Assembly: GCF_002080455.1 (NCBI RefSeq)
Contig: NZ_CP020555.1
Coordinates: forward strand, 4,872,501-4,936,500
DNA: 64,000 nucleotides
From: Streptomyces sp. Sge12
Lineage (GTDB): Bacteria; Actinomycetota; Actinomycetes; Streptomycetales; Streptomycetaceae
Direction: 5' to 3'
The notes beneath the pieces are model-generated. The model ran no database searches. It saw only the letters and a list, made by a program, of their open reading frames with translations, and was not told the origin of the DNA. The position numbers and the translations under genes are program-made. This document shows, in pieces, positions 1 through 10,068 of this stretch. Position 1 is the first letter of the stretch. Each line of letters opens with the position of its first letter.

Positions 1-2580
<2,580 letters not shown>

Positions 2581-2654
2581 AGTTGCTCGCGTCCACTGTG
2601 TTAGTTCTGAAATAACGAACAGCTGTGTCAATGCCAGCGTTCAAATTTCATAGT

Positions 2655-2771
2655 GTTTCGGTGGTCATAGCGTTAGGGAAACGCCCGGTTACATTCCGAA
2701 CCCGGAAGCTAAGCCTTTCAGCGCCGATGGTACTGCAGGGGGGACCCTGTGGGAGAGTAGGACGCCGCCGA
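2655..2771 (+). rRNA. rrf: 5S ribosomal RNA
   Basis: A 117-base segment begins GTTTCGGTGGTCATAGCG and ends GACGCCGCCGAA. It shows the canonical 5S features: the CCCGGTTACATTCCGAACCCG core loop region near 2692-2712 and terminal complementarity between TTCGGTGG and CCGCCGAA. It lies about 75 bases after the 23S gene, the usual rrn operon arrangement (16S-23S-5S) in Streptomyces. Confidence 0.97.
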
Positions 2772-2785
2772 ACAATCATTGTGGG

Positions 2786-2828
2786 AAAGCCCCGCACCAG
2801 CCCTTTCAGGGTTCGGTGCGGGGCTTTT
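2786..2828 (+). terminator. Rho-independent terminator of the rrn operon
   Basis: A perfect ten-base stem GCCCCGCACC / GGTGCGGGGC (2789-2798 and 2815-2824) is flanked by AAA on the left and TTTT (2825-2828) on the right. It follows the 5S gene by 14 bases and ends rRNA transcription. The flanking A and T runs mean it could also act from the other side. Confidence 0.9.
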
Positions 2829-2874
2829 CTGCGTTTACCCCACAGTGATGTTTACGTGGGCGTATACACGGAGC

Positions 2875-3210
2875 ATGTCTGATGCCATGATCCGTGTGCC
2901 GGCCGAACGGAGAGACCGCCTGGCCGTCATCGCTGAGTCCCGCGGGACGTCCATCCGGTCTCTGGTGCAGGAGTTTGCCGAGACGACGCTGACCGCAGAG
3001 GAGCGGCGGGAGCGGGCGGAGCGAGCCCGGGCCTATATGGCCGAGCACTTCGGGGTGGACGTGACCGATGAGGAGAGTGCGGCCATGGGCCGAAAGCTCC
3101 GTGAGGCCTTCGCGCGGCAGGAGGACGCGGCCGCGCGATCCAGCACCACCTCGTCCTGGACACGCCGTCCTTGCTTGCGCTGTCCGGGAATCGGCAGGTG
3201 TCCGCGCTGA
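2875..3210 (+). CDS. ribbon-helix-helix type antitoxin, C-terminus apparently read through
   Basis: A 111-residue protein starts at the ATG at 2875 (MSDAMIRVPAERRDRL). The first 50 residues look like a ribbon-helix-helix DNA-binding antitoxin: a short strand MIRVPAE, then two helices around RLAVIAESRGTSIRSLVQEF. It continues with an Arg/Glu-rich helix and the stretch AMGRKLREAFARQEDAAA, where antitoxins of this kind normally stop. Here the frame continues for a further 24 or so residues (RSSTTSSWTRRP...) that read the start of the downstream toxin gene in the wrong frame. It precedes and overlaps the PIN-like toxin frame. Inferred role: DNA-binding repressor and inhibitor of that toxin. The tail may be non-functional or may impair the protein. 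Confidence 0.7.
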   Translation: MSDAMIRVPAERRDRLAVIAESRGTSIRSLVQEFAETTLTAEERRERAERARAYMAEHFGVDVTDEESAAMGRKLREAFARQEDAAARSSTTSSWTRRPCLRCPGIGRCPR

Positions 3211-3521
3211 TTCACCATGCCCATCTCGATGCGGAGACGCGGTTGTGGGTGCCGGTCCTGTCGGTCCTCGAGGCCGACGTGGTTCTCGCGGGGATCGCCG
3301 AGCACATCGGTCAGCTCGACGTGATCCACATGCTCGACCTCGACCATCCGGCAGTCCTGGCTGTGGCACAGATGTGCCGCGACGGAGTGCCGGCCGCTGT
3401 CGCAGCCGCCGTCCATGCCGCACGTCACCTTCCCGAGTGGGGTTCGCAGGCACTGGTTGCCACGGTCGAGCCGAAGTCCTATGAGGGGCAGGGAGTGGGC
3501 GTCTTCGATCTGAACCGCTGA
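3171..3521 (+). CDS. PIN-domain-like toxin, probable start-codon loss
   Basis: The frame reads a VapC/PIN-like toxin. From 3150 it gives LVLDTPSLLALSGNRQVSAL, where the Asp of VLDTPSLLAL is the expected first acidic metal ligand of a PIN nuclease. The recognisable homology begins at about 3138 (IQHHLVLDTP), but no ATG, GTG or TTG lies in frame there. The first usable start is the TTG at 3171, which would drop that Asp and the first beta strand. In place of an expected GCATGATCC junction (antitoxin stop TGA overlapping toxin start ATG), the DNA reads GCGCGATCC. The remainder (116 residues) is intact to a normal stop. Either translation starts at a non-canonical codon or the toxin is being lost. 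It overlaps the antitoxin frame. Confidence 0.6.
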   Translation: MLALSGNRQVSALIHHAHLDAETRLWVPVLSVLEADVVLAGIAEHIGQLDVIHMLDLDHPAVLAVAQMCRDGVPAAVAAAVHAARHLPEWGSQALVATVEPKSYEGQGVGVFDLNR

Positions 3522-3532
3522 GCCTTCGCCCC

Positions 3533-4843
3533 TCAGAGGCGGCCGGCGGCCTTCAGGGCGAGGTAGGCGTCCGCCAGGGCCGGGGCCAGGGTGTCCGGGG
3601 TGGCGTCGACCACGTGGACGCCGTGGCGGGAGAGCTGGTCGGCGGTGCGGCGGCGCTGGGACTGGGCCTGGGTGCCGGCCGCGGCTTCGTAGACCGCGTC
3701 CACGCTGCCCCGGGACTTCGTCATCTCCGCGACGTGCGGGTCGGCGACCGAGGCCAGCAGAACCGTGTGGCGCTGCGTGAGGCGGGGGAGCAGCGGGAGC
3801 AGGCCCTCTTCGATCGGGGCCGCGTCCAGGCTCGTCAGGAGGACCACCAGGGACCGGCGCGGGGCGCTGCGGAGGACGGTGGAGACCAGGGTTCGGGCGT
3901 CCGTCTCGACCAGTTCCGGCTCCAGCGGGGCCATCGCGTTGACGAACGACGGCAGGGTGTCGGCCGCCGAGCGGCCCTGGACCTGGGCGCGGGGGCGGCG
4001 GTCGTGGGCCAAGAGGTCCACGCGGTCGCCGGCGCGGGTGGCCAGTGCGGCCAGGAGCAGGGCCGCGTCCATCGCGGAGTCCAGGCGCGGGGCGTCACCG
4101 ACGCGGCCCGCCGAGGTGCGGCCGGTGTCGAGGCAGATCAGGATGTGGCGGTCGCGTTCGGGACGCCAGGTGCGGACGGCCACCTTGTTCTGGCGGGCCG
4201 TGGCGCGCCAGTCGATGGAGCGGGTGTCGTCGCCGGGGACGTAGTCGCGGAGGCTGTCGAACTCGGTGCCCTCGCCGCGGGTCAGGACGCTGGTTCGGCC
4301 GTCCAGTTCGCGCAGGCGGGCCAGCCGGGACGGCAGGTGCTTGCGGCTGGTGAAGGGCGGCAGGACGCGGACCGTCCAGGGGACCACCTGGGAGCCCTGG
4401 CGGGCCCACAGGCCCAGCGGGCCGTACGAGCGGATCGTGACGCGGTCGGCGCGGCGGTCGCCGCGGCGGGTGGGGAGCAACCGGGTGGTCAGGCGGCGGC
4501 GTTCGCCCGCCGGGACGACCACCTCGTGGCGCGATGCGGCGGCTTCCGTGCCCGGGAGCCAGCTGCTCGGGGGCCACGCGTCGCGGACGCGGGCGCGGAG
4601 TGTGCGGCGGCCGGTGTTGGTGACGGTGAGGTGGACGTCGGCCGGTTCGCCGAGGCGGACCGAAGTGTCGCCGGAGCGGGCCAGCAGGAGGCCGCGCACC
4701 GGCGCGGCCAGGGCGCAGTCGACCGCGCAGGCCAGGGCGATCGGGCCGTTGACCGCGAGCATCCCGGTCCAGCTCGGTTCGAGGAGGCCGACCGGGATGC
4801 TGCCGAGGGCCGCCAGCAGGGCGGCGCGTCCGGTGAGGGCCAT
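3533..4843 (-). CDS. DUF58 domain protein
   Basis: A 436-residue protein; the ATG at 4841-4843 overlaps the stop of the upstream MoxR gene by one base (TGATG), so translation is probably coupled. Two hydrophobic segments lie in the first 50 residues. The DUF58 signature is clear at residues 190-225: GEGTEFDSLRDYVPGDDTRSIDWRATAR, shown here in parts. The C-terminal half resembles a von Willebrand factor A fold (DRHILICLDTGRTSAG near 231-246). DUF58 proteins are encoded next to MoxR ATPases in many bacteria and are thought to work with them in chaperone-like maturation of partner proteins or complexes at the membrane. The partner is unknown here. The frame is open further upstream into the MoxR gene, but that extension has no DUF58 similarity. 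Confidence 0.9.
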   Translation of the reverse strand: MALTGRAALLAALGSIPVGLLEPSWTGMLAVNGPIALACAVDCALAAPVRGLLLARSGDTSVRLGEPADVHLTVTNTGRRTLRARVRDAWPPSSWLPGTEAAASRHEVVVPAGERRRLTTRLLPTRRGDRRADRVTIRSYGPLGLWARQGSQVVPWTVRVLPPFTSRKHLPSRLARLRELDGRTSVLTRGEGTEFDSLRDYVPGDDTRSIDWRATARQNKVAVRTWRPERDRHILICLDTGRTSAGRVGDAPRLDSAMDAALLLAALATRAGDRVDLLAHDRRPRAQVQGRSAADTLPSFVNAMAPLEPELVETDARTLVSTVLRSAPRRSLVVLLTSLDAAPIEEGLLPLLPRLTQRHTVLLASVADPHVAEMTKSRGSVDAVYEAAAGTQAQSQRRRTADQLSRHGVHVVDATPDTLAPALADAYLALKAAGRL

Positions 4844-5829
4844 CAGCGCGGGACGGGGACGTGGGAGAGGATCGCCGTGATGACGGCGTCGGCGGTGACT
4901 CCCTCCATCTCCGCTTCCGGGCGCAGCTGGACGCGGTGGCGCAGGGTCGGCAGGGAGAGCGCCTTCACGTCGTCGGGGGTGACGTAGTCGCGGCCGGTGA
5001 GCCAGGCCCAGGCGCGGGCCGTGGCCAGCAGGGCGGTCGCGCCGCGGGGCGAGACGCCGAGGGTGAGGGACGGCGATTCGCGGGTGGCGCGGCAGATGTC
5101 GACGACGTAGCCGGCGATCTCGGGGGAGACGGAGACCTTCGCGACGGCCTGGCGGGCGGCTTCGAGCTGGGCCGGGCCGGCGACCGGGCGGATGCCGGCG
5201 GCGTGCAGGTCGCGGGGGTTGAAGCCGGCGGCGTGGCGGGTCAGGACCCCGATCTCGTCCTCGCGGGAGGGGAGGGGGACGGTGAGCTTGAGGAGGAAGC
5301 GGTCCAGCTGGGCTTCCGGGAGGGGGTACGTGCCCTCGTACTCGACCGGGTTCATGGTGGCGGCGACGAGGAACGGGTCGGGCAGCTTCCGGGGGGTGCC
5401 GTCGACGGTGACCTGGCGCTCCTCCATCGCTTCGAGGAGCGAGGACTGGGTCTTGGGCGGGGTCCGGTTGATCTCGTCCGCGAGGAGGAGGTTGGTGAAG
5501 ACCGGGCCGTCCTGGAAGGAGAACTCGGCGGTGCGGGCGTCGTAGACGAGCGAGCCGGTGACGTCGCTCGGCATCAGGTCGGGGGTGAACTGGACGCGCT
5601 TGGTGTCGAGTTCCAGGGATGCGGCCAGGGCCCGTACGAGGAGGGTCTTGGCGACACCGGGGACGCCTTCGAGGAGCACGTGGCCGCGGCACAGGAGCGC
5701 GACGACGAGGCCGGTGACGGCGGAGTCCTGACCGACCACGGCCTTGCCGATCTCGGTGCGGAGCGCTTCGAGGGAAGCGCGGGCGCTGTCCGCGGTCACA
5801 GCCGTGGACTCGGTGGCCGGGTACGTCAT
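4843..5829 (-). CDS. MoxR-family AAA+ ATPase
   Basis: A 328-residue AAA+ ATPase of the MoxR type, of normal family length. Walker A is GVPGVAKT (residues 55-62), Walker B LLLADEIN (114-121), sensor 1 region ATMNP (157-161) and the arginine-containing LDRFLLK segment follows near 176. The start ATG at 5827-5829 overlaps the DUF4350 stop (ATGA), and its own stop overlaps the DUF58 start. MoxR ATPases act as ATP-driven chaperones that help assemble or activate partner complexes, often with VWA-domain proteins; the adjacent DUF58 protein would fill that role. Substrate unknown. Confidence 0.94.
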   Translation of the reverse strand: MTYPATESTAVTADSARASLEALRTEIGKAVVGQDSAVTGLVVALLCRGHVLLEGVPGVAKTLLVRALAASLELDTKRVQFTPDLMPSDVTGSLVYDARTAEFSFQDGPVFTNLLLADEINRTPPKTQSSLLEAMEERQVTVDGTPRKLPDPFLVAATMNPVEYEGTYPLPEAQLDRFLLKLTVPLPSREDEIGVLTRHAAGFNPRDLHAAGIRPVAGPAQLEAARQAVAKVSVSPEIAGYVVDICRATRESPSLTLGVSPRGATALLATARAWAWLTGRDYVTPDDVKALSLPTLRHRVQLRPEAEMEGVTADAVITAILSHVPVPR

Positions 5830-7109
5830 GACGTACGGACCTCTCTTTCGAGGGCGTCGAGGTGGTCGGCGAGCGCGACGAGTGCCGCGTCGTCGGAGGG
5901 GATGGTGCCGAAGAGGAGGGCGGTCACGTCCCGGGGCTCGCCGGCGAGGCGGGCGGAGACGGCCGGGACCAGCGCCACGGGGTCGTGGGCCTGGGAGTGC
6001 GGTACGCCGACCAGTGCGGCCAGGCGTTCGCGGGAGGCGGCGCGCAGCACGGTGGCGGCGCGGTCGCGGGCGTCGGCCTTGCGGTAGAGGCGGGCGCGTC
6101 CCTCGGTGGCCTCGGAGGCGCGGATGGCGACGGGGAGCTGCTCGGTGACGAGGGGGCCGAGCCGGCGGGCGCGCCAGAGGGCGGCGAGCACGGCGGCGAC
6201 GAGGAGTTGGAGCAGGGCCCACGACCAGCCGGACGGGACGAGTTCGAGGAGGCTCTTGTCCTCGTCGCCGGTCTCGGTGGATTCGGAGTCCGCGAGGGAC
6301 GGCAGGTACCAGACGAGGTCCGGGCGGGAGCCGAGGAGTTGGAGGGCGAGGGAGGCGTTGCCCTCGTCGGCGAGGCTCTCGTTGAGGAGGATCGTCTCGG
6401 AGCCGAGGAGGACGGTGTCGCCGCCGGAGGGGCCGGTGGGGAGGACGAGGAGGGTGGGGTGGCCGTCGCTGGGGTAGCAGCGGACGGCCCCGGGGAGGGC
6501 GGTGGTGTAGCGGTGGCCGCCGCCGGTGTCCGCGCGGCCGGCCGAGGCCGCGGCGGGCAGGGTGCAGCCGGGGTCGGGGTGGTCGGTGTCGGCGTGGCCC
6601 TCGGTGTGCACGCCGGGGGACAGGTCGGGAAGGCTGTGGCTGCTGGGGGCGAGCAGGACGGTGCGGCCGCCGGAGAGGTCGATGGCCGAGCGGATGACGT
6701 CGCGCTGGCCGGGGCCGAGCCGGTCGGGGTCGGTGACCAGGAGGGTGGTGCGGGGGCCGGCGGCGTCGGCGGCCTCGCGGGCCGTGGTGACGACGCGGGT
6801 GGTGACCCCGCGCTCCTTGAGGAGCTCGGCGACGGCGCGGCTGCCGAAGGGGTCGGCGGCGCGGGGGTCGAGGTACCCGTGACGGGTACCGGAGCTCAGT
6901 ACGGCCGTGGCGATGACGCCGGTGGCGAGGACGGCCACGACGGCGAGGGTGCGGCGGATCCGGCGCAGGCGGCGGGTGCGCGGCCCGAGACCGGCGGGCG
7001 CGGGCGCGGCTGCGGGTGCCGGGGCGTCGGCGCTGTCGTGGCCGGGGGCGCTGCCCCCGGACGGGCGTGTGTCGAGCGCCGGCGGGGCCGGATCGGTCGG
7101 GCCGGTCAT
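5826..7109 (-). CDS. DUF4350 domain membrane protein
   Basis: A 427-residue protein with start ATG at 7107-7109, overlapping the DUF4129 stop (ATGA). The N-terminal 50 residues are low-complexity and Pro/Ala-rich. A transmembrane segment (RTLAVVAVLATGVIATAVL, about 53-71) precedes an extracytoplasmic DUF4350-type domain beginning DPRAADPFGSRAVAELLKERG. A second membrane segment (WALLQLLVAAVLAALW) lies near residue 300, followed by a cytoplasmic tail. DUF4350 proteins typically sit in MoxR/DUF58 operons as here. Part of the N-terminal extension (PALDTRPSGGSAPG) is encoded by a dispersed repeat element, so this tail may be a recent addition. Function unknown. Confidence 0.88.
   Translation of the reverse strand: MTGPTDPAPPALDTRPSGGSAPGHDSADAPAPAAAPAPAGLGPRTRRLRRIRRTLAVVAVLATGVIATAVLSSGTRHGYLDPRAADPFGSRAVAELLKERGVTTRVVTTAREAADAAGPRTTLLVTDPDRLGPGQRDVIRSAIDLSGGRTVLLAPSSHSLPDLSPGVHTEGHADTDHPDPGCTLPAAASAGRADTGGGHRYTTALPGAVRCYPSDGHPTLLVLPTGPSGGDTVLLGSETILLNESLADEGNASLALQLLGSRPDLVWYLPSLADSESTETGDEDKSLLELVPSGWSWALLQLLVAAVLAALWRARRLGPLVTEQLPVAIRASEATEGRARLYRKADARDRAATVLRAASRERLAALVGVPHSQAHDPVALVPAVSARLAGEPRDVTALLFGTIPSDDAALVALADHLDALEREVRTS
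7042..7089. repeat. copy of dispersed GC-rich repeat inside a coding region
   Basis: The palindrome CCGGGGGCGCTGCCCCCGG at 7042-7060 is identical to the one at 29033-29051. The following bases up to 7089 (ending GTCGAGCGCCGGCGGGGCC) align with the rest of the intergenic repeat seen at 29033, 44413, 21676 and 57656. Here it lies within the 5' end of the DUF4350 gene and is translated as PALDTRPSGGSAPG. Confidence 0.7.
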
Positions 7110-7786
7110 GCGGTGGGTCCCGTCAGCAGCGGCTTTGCGCGGTCCAGGGCGAGGTCGAGGGCGCGCATGCGGGCGTACGTGTCGGCGTCGGCGGTGCGGC
7201 CGCCGTAGGTGACGTCGTCGAAGGTACGGGCGGCTGCGCGCAGGTCCGCGGCGTGTCCGGGGAGGGAGGCGGCCGCTTCGGCGGCGGCCTCGTCGGCGGT
7301 GCGGCCGGGGCGCGGGTCGAGCAGGGTGCGCTCCTCCAGGGAGCGGACGACGGCGCGCATGCGTTCCTGGACGGCCTCGGTCCAGCGGCCGGCGGTGGCG
7401 TGGGCCTCGGCAGCCGTGCGGTGGTCCGCCGCGCTGCGGACGCCGTCGTCGAAGAGGACGCCGGGGCCGGTGGAGATCCGGCCGGGGGTGCCGAGGCGCC
7501 ACCACAGGGCGCCGCCGGCCAGGAGCACGAGGAGCAGGATCACGAGGAGGCCGAAGCCGCCTCCGGGGGTCGCCCCGGAGGCGGCGCCGAGCATGTCGTC
7601 GAGCCAGCCGAAGAACTTGCGCAGCGCGCGGTCCATCAGGCTCGGGTCGTTCTCGTGGTACATCGGCTTGGACAGTTCGCGTTCGGCCGCCTCCCGGGCG
7701 GGGTCGCGCGGTGTCGTCACCGGTGGCGTCCCGTCGCCCGGCAGGAGCGCCGTGGCGCGGGTGATGAGGCCCCCCGTACTCATCAT
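7106..7786 (-). CDS. DUF4129 domain membrane protein
   Basis: A 226-residue protein; two ATG codons lie in tandem at 7786 and 7783, with GGAGG upstream at the end of the preceding gene. An N-terminal extracytoplasmic or cytoplasmic segment of about 75 residues is followed by one strong transmembrane helix (FGLLVILLLVLLAGGALWW, about 78-96). A C-terminal helical DUF4129 domain follows, with GRWTEAVQERMRAVVRSLEERTL and DLRAAARTFDDVTYGG. DUF4129 proteins are often fused to or encoded with transglutaminase, MoxR and DUF58 proteins. It forms the second gene of this operon and probably belongs to one membrane complex with its neighbours. Function unknown. Confidence 0.86.
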   Translation of the reverse strand: MMSTGGLITRATALLPGDGTPPVTTPRDPAREAAERELSKPMYHENDPSLMDRALRKFFGWLDDMLGAASGATPGGGFGLLVILLLVLLAGGALWWRLGTPGRISTGPGVLFDDGVRSAADHRTAAEAHATAGRWTEAVQERMRAVVRSLEERTLLDPRPGRTADEAAAEAAASLPGHAADLRAAARTFDDVTYGGRTADADTYARMRALDLALDRAKPLLTGPTA

Positions 7787-7793
7787 CGGTGCG

Positions 7794-9074
7794 TCAGCCT
7801 CCGGTCGTGCCGTAGTTCTCGAGGCCGGCGGCCCGGGCGAGTTCCAGGTCGAGTCCCTCGCGGCGGATGCGCTGGTCGACGTAGAGGAGGACGGTGACGC
7901 CGGACTGGAACGGCATGACGATGGTCTGGGCGATGATCAGGCCGATCGCGGGGAGGATGAGCATGCCCCAGTTGCCCATGTCGCTGCCGGCTTCCATGGA
8001 TTCGAGGCCGCCGCCGAAGACGATGATGCCGATGAACTGGAACGGCGCGACGATCATCATCGAGATGAAGAAGGCCAGGACGCCGGTGAGCAGCGTGATG
8101 CCGAAGATGCGCCACCAGGTGTCCTTGACGAGCTTCGAGGAGCGCGCGAAGGCCTTGAGGACGGTGCTCTTCTCCAGCATCAGGGCGGGCGAGGCCAGGC
8201 TGAACCTGACGCCCAGCCAGATCAGCAGCGGCAGCCAGACGAGGAAGCCGACGATGCCGAGGCCGATGCTGTCGGCGAGGATGCCGGGCAGGATCAGTAC
8301 GGCGCCGAGCAGGATCGCGCCGAAGGCCAGCAGCAGGGTGAGCCCTATCAGGCGCAACAGCTGGGGGCGGGACTCGCGCCAGGCGTCGGAGACCGAGGAG
8401 TGCTGGCCGAGGACGGCGCGGCTGAAGACCATGGTGAGCATGGCGGTGACCACGATCGTCCCGAGGACCTGGATGAACTGGACCACCGCCGACGTCGCGA
8501 GGGTGCTGCCCAGGGTGTCGATCATCTCCTCGGTGCTGACGTCCTCCGAGGTGGAGACGGTGAGGTCGTCCAGCATGAACTTCTGCAGGATCACGCTGAT
8601 CACCTGGACGAGCGTGGCCACGACGAGGGTGATCGGCAGGACCGAGCGCCAGTGGGTGCGCATGGTGGCGACCGCGCCGTCGAGGATCTCGCCGAGGCCC
8701 AGGGGCCGCAGCGGGATCACTCCGGGCTTGGCGGCCGGGGGCGGGCCCCACTGGCCGGGGCCGCCCGGGTAGCCGTACTGGGGCCCGTACTGGCCTCCGT
8801 AGGGGCCTGCGGGCTGCTGTCCCCAGCCCGCGGTGGGCTGCGGCTGTGCCGGCGGGGCCTCGGGCGACTGGCCCGGGCTCGACCACTGCCCGGGCGGGGG
8901 CTGCTCGGCGGACCACTTCGGGTCGCCGGCGGGCTGCGCGGGCTGCTCCGGCTGTGCGGGCTGCTCCGGCTGTGCGGGCGGTGTGGAGGGCTGCTGCGCG
9001 CCGCCGTCGGTCCCCGGCCGCTCGCCGTCGGACGGAGTGGATCCGGGCGTAGCCCAGCCCGGAGAGTCGTTCAT
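7794..9074 (-). CDS. polytopic membrane protein with Pro/Gln-rich N-terminus
   Basis: A 426-residue protein starting at the ATG 9072-9074, preceded by GAAGGAG at good spacing. Residues 1-115 are low complexity and rich in Pro, Gln, Gly and Ala (tandem PEQPAQ units), probably cytoplasmic. A short conserved PGVIPLRPLGLGEILDGA segment follows, as found in the glycerophosphoryl diester phosphodiesterase membrane-domain (DUF7544-like) family, then about six transmembrane helices between residues 140 and 400. It is the first gene of the MoxR operon, 7 bases before the DUF4129 start. I cannot assign a transport or enzymatic role; it may be the membrane platform for the MoxR system. Confidence 0.85.
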   Translation of the reverse strand: MNDSPGWATPGSTPSDGERPGTDGGAQQPSTPPAQPEQPAQPEQPAQPAGDPKWSAEQPPPGQWSSPGQSPEAPPAQPQPTAGWGQQPAGPYGGQYGPQYGYPGGPGQWGPPPAAKPGVIPLRPLGLGEILDGAVATMRTHWRSVLPITLVVATLVQVISVILQKFMLDDLTVSTSEDVSTEEMIDTLGSTLATSAVVQFIQVLGTIVVTAMLTMVFSRAVLGQHSSVSDAWRESRPQLLRLIGLTLLLAFGAILLGAVLILPGILADSIGLGIVGFLVWLPLLIWLGVRFSLASPALMLEKSTVLKAFARSSKLVKDTWWRIFGITLLTGVLAFFISMMIVAPFQFIGIIVFGGGLESMEAGSDMGNWGMLILPAIGLIIAQTIVMPFQSGVTVLLYVDQRIRREGLDLELARAAGLENYGTTGG

Positions 9075-9377
9075 CGTCGCTCCTTCACGTGCGCCTGCTG
9101 CGGCGGGGGCGCTGGTCGCTGCCATCGTGCCACGTGGGGGGCCCGAACGGAGTAGGGGGTGGGCGGCTGATCGGCGCCGTGGCGGGCGGTTCGGGGCCTG
9201 TCGTGACCGGTCGGAGGGCTCCGGGCGGTCCCCGGGGTCTCCGGCAGCCCGTACCTTCAATTGTCGACCCGATCAGGGGCAGACTGGTGGAGCGGATCTC
9301 CACGCAGGTCCGAGGGTCGATTTCCAGCCTTTTTGGCTGTGGGACAGCTCACCGCCGGGTAACGATTAGCTAATGGG
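9075..9377. promoter_or_regulatory. divergent control region between MoxR operon and mtrA
   Basis: This 303-base gap separates the minus-strand MoxR operon from mtrA. Close to mtrA it contains GGTAAC at 9358-9363 (GTTACC on the other strand, resembling the GTWACC-type half sites reported for MtrA in Streptomyces). A weaker copy GCTCAC lies 11 bases upstream at 9347-9352. The AT-rich perfect palindrome ATTAGCTAAT follows at 9365-9374, only three bases from the ATG at 9378. TAGCTA within it could serve as a -10 element giving a very short or absent leader. Autoregulation by MtrA is an inference. Nothing else recognisable was seen. Confidence 0.4.
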
Positions 9378-10067
9378 ATGATGTCAAGCATGAAGGGACG
9401 AGTCCTTGTCGTCGACGACGACACCGCGCTGGCCGAGATGCTCGGCATTGTGCTGCGTGGAGAAGGTTTTGAGCCGTCGTTCGTAGCGGACGGTGACAAG
9501 GCGCTGGCTGCCTTCCGGGAGGCGAAGCCCGACCTGGTGCTGCTGGACCTCATGCTGCCCGGAAGGGACGGCATAGAGGTGTGCAGGCTCATCCGGGCCG
9601 AGTCCGGCGTACCGATCGTCATGCTCACCGCCAAGAGCGACACGGTGGACGTGGTCGTGGGCCTGGAGTCCGGGGCCGACGACTACATCGTCAAGCCGTT
9701 CAAGCCGAAGGAGCTGGTGGCCCGTATCCGGGCCCGCCTGCGCCGGTCGGAGGAGCCCGCGCCCGAGCAGCTGGCCATCGGTGACCTGGTCATCGACGTG
9801 GCCGGGCACTCGGTCAAGCGGGACGGCGCTTCCATCGCGCTGACCCCGCTGGAGTTCGACCTGCTGGTCGCCCTGGCGCGCAAGCCCTGGCAGGTGTTCA
9901 CCCGTGAGGTGCTGCTGGAGCAGGTCTGGGGCTACCGGCACGCGGCGGACACCCGCCTGGTCAACGTGCACGTGCAGCGTCTGCGCTCCAAGGTCGAGAA
10001 GGACCCGGAGCGCCCCGAGATCGTCGTGACGGTGCGCGGTGTCGGCTACAAGGCCGGACCCAGCTGA
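9378..10067 (+). CDS. mtrA: response regulator MtrA
   Basis: A 229-residue OmpR-family response regulator. The receiver domain shows the acidic pocket VVDDD (D13-D15), the phosphoacceptor aspartate in LVLLDLML (D57 with this start) and the conserved Lys in YIVKPFK. The C-terminal winged helix (about 135-226) includes LTPLEFDLLVALARKPWQVF and VNVHVQRLRSKVE. The sequence closely matches my memory of Streptomyces MtrA. The ATG at 9378 begins MMSSMKGRVL; an internal ATG at 9390 (MKGRVL) is an alternative. MtrA controls cell division, development and antibiotic genes in Streptomyces and is partnered by MtrB, encoded one base downstream. Confidence 0.97.
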   Translation: MMSSMKGRVLVVDDDTALAEMLGIVLRGEGFEPSFVADGDKALAAFREAKPDLVLLDLMLPGRDGIEVCRLIRAESGVPIVMLTAKSDTVDVVVGLESGADDYIVKPFKPKELVARIRARLRRSEEPAPEQLAIGDLVIDVAGHSVKRDGASIALTPLEFDLLVALARKPWQVFTREVLLEQVWGYRHAADTRLVNVHVQRLRSKVEKDPERPEIVVTVRGVGYKAGPS

Positions 10068-10068
10068 C

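Noticed and set aside
3533..5692. A 719-codon frame joining the DUF58 protein to a long Arg/Pro-rich N-terminus
   Set aside because: The extension reads the MoxR gene in the wrong frame. The ATG at 4843 with a TGATG overlap and the DUF58 homology set the real start.
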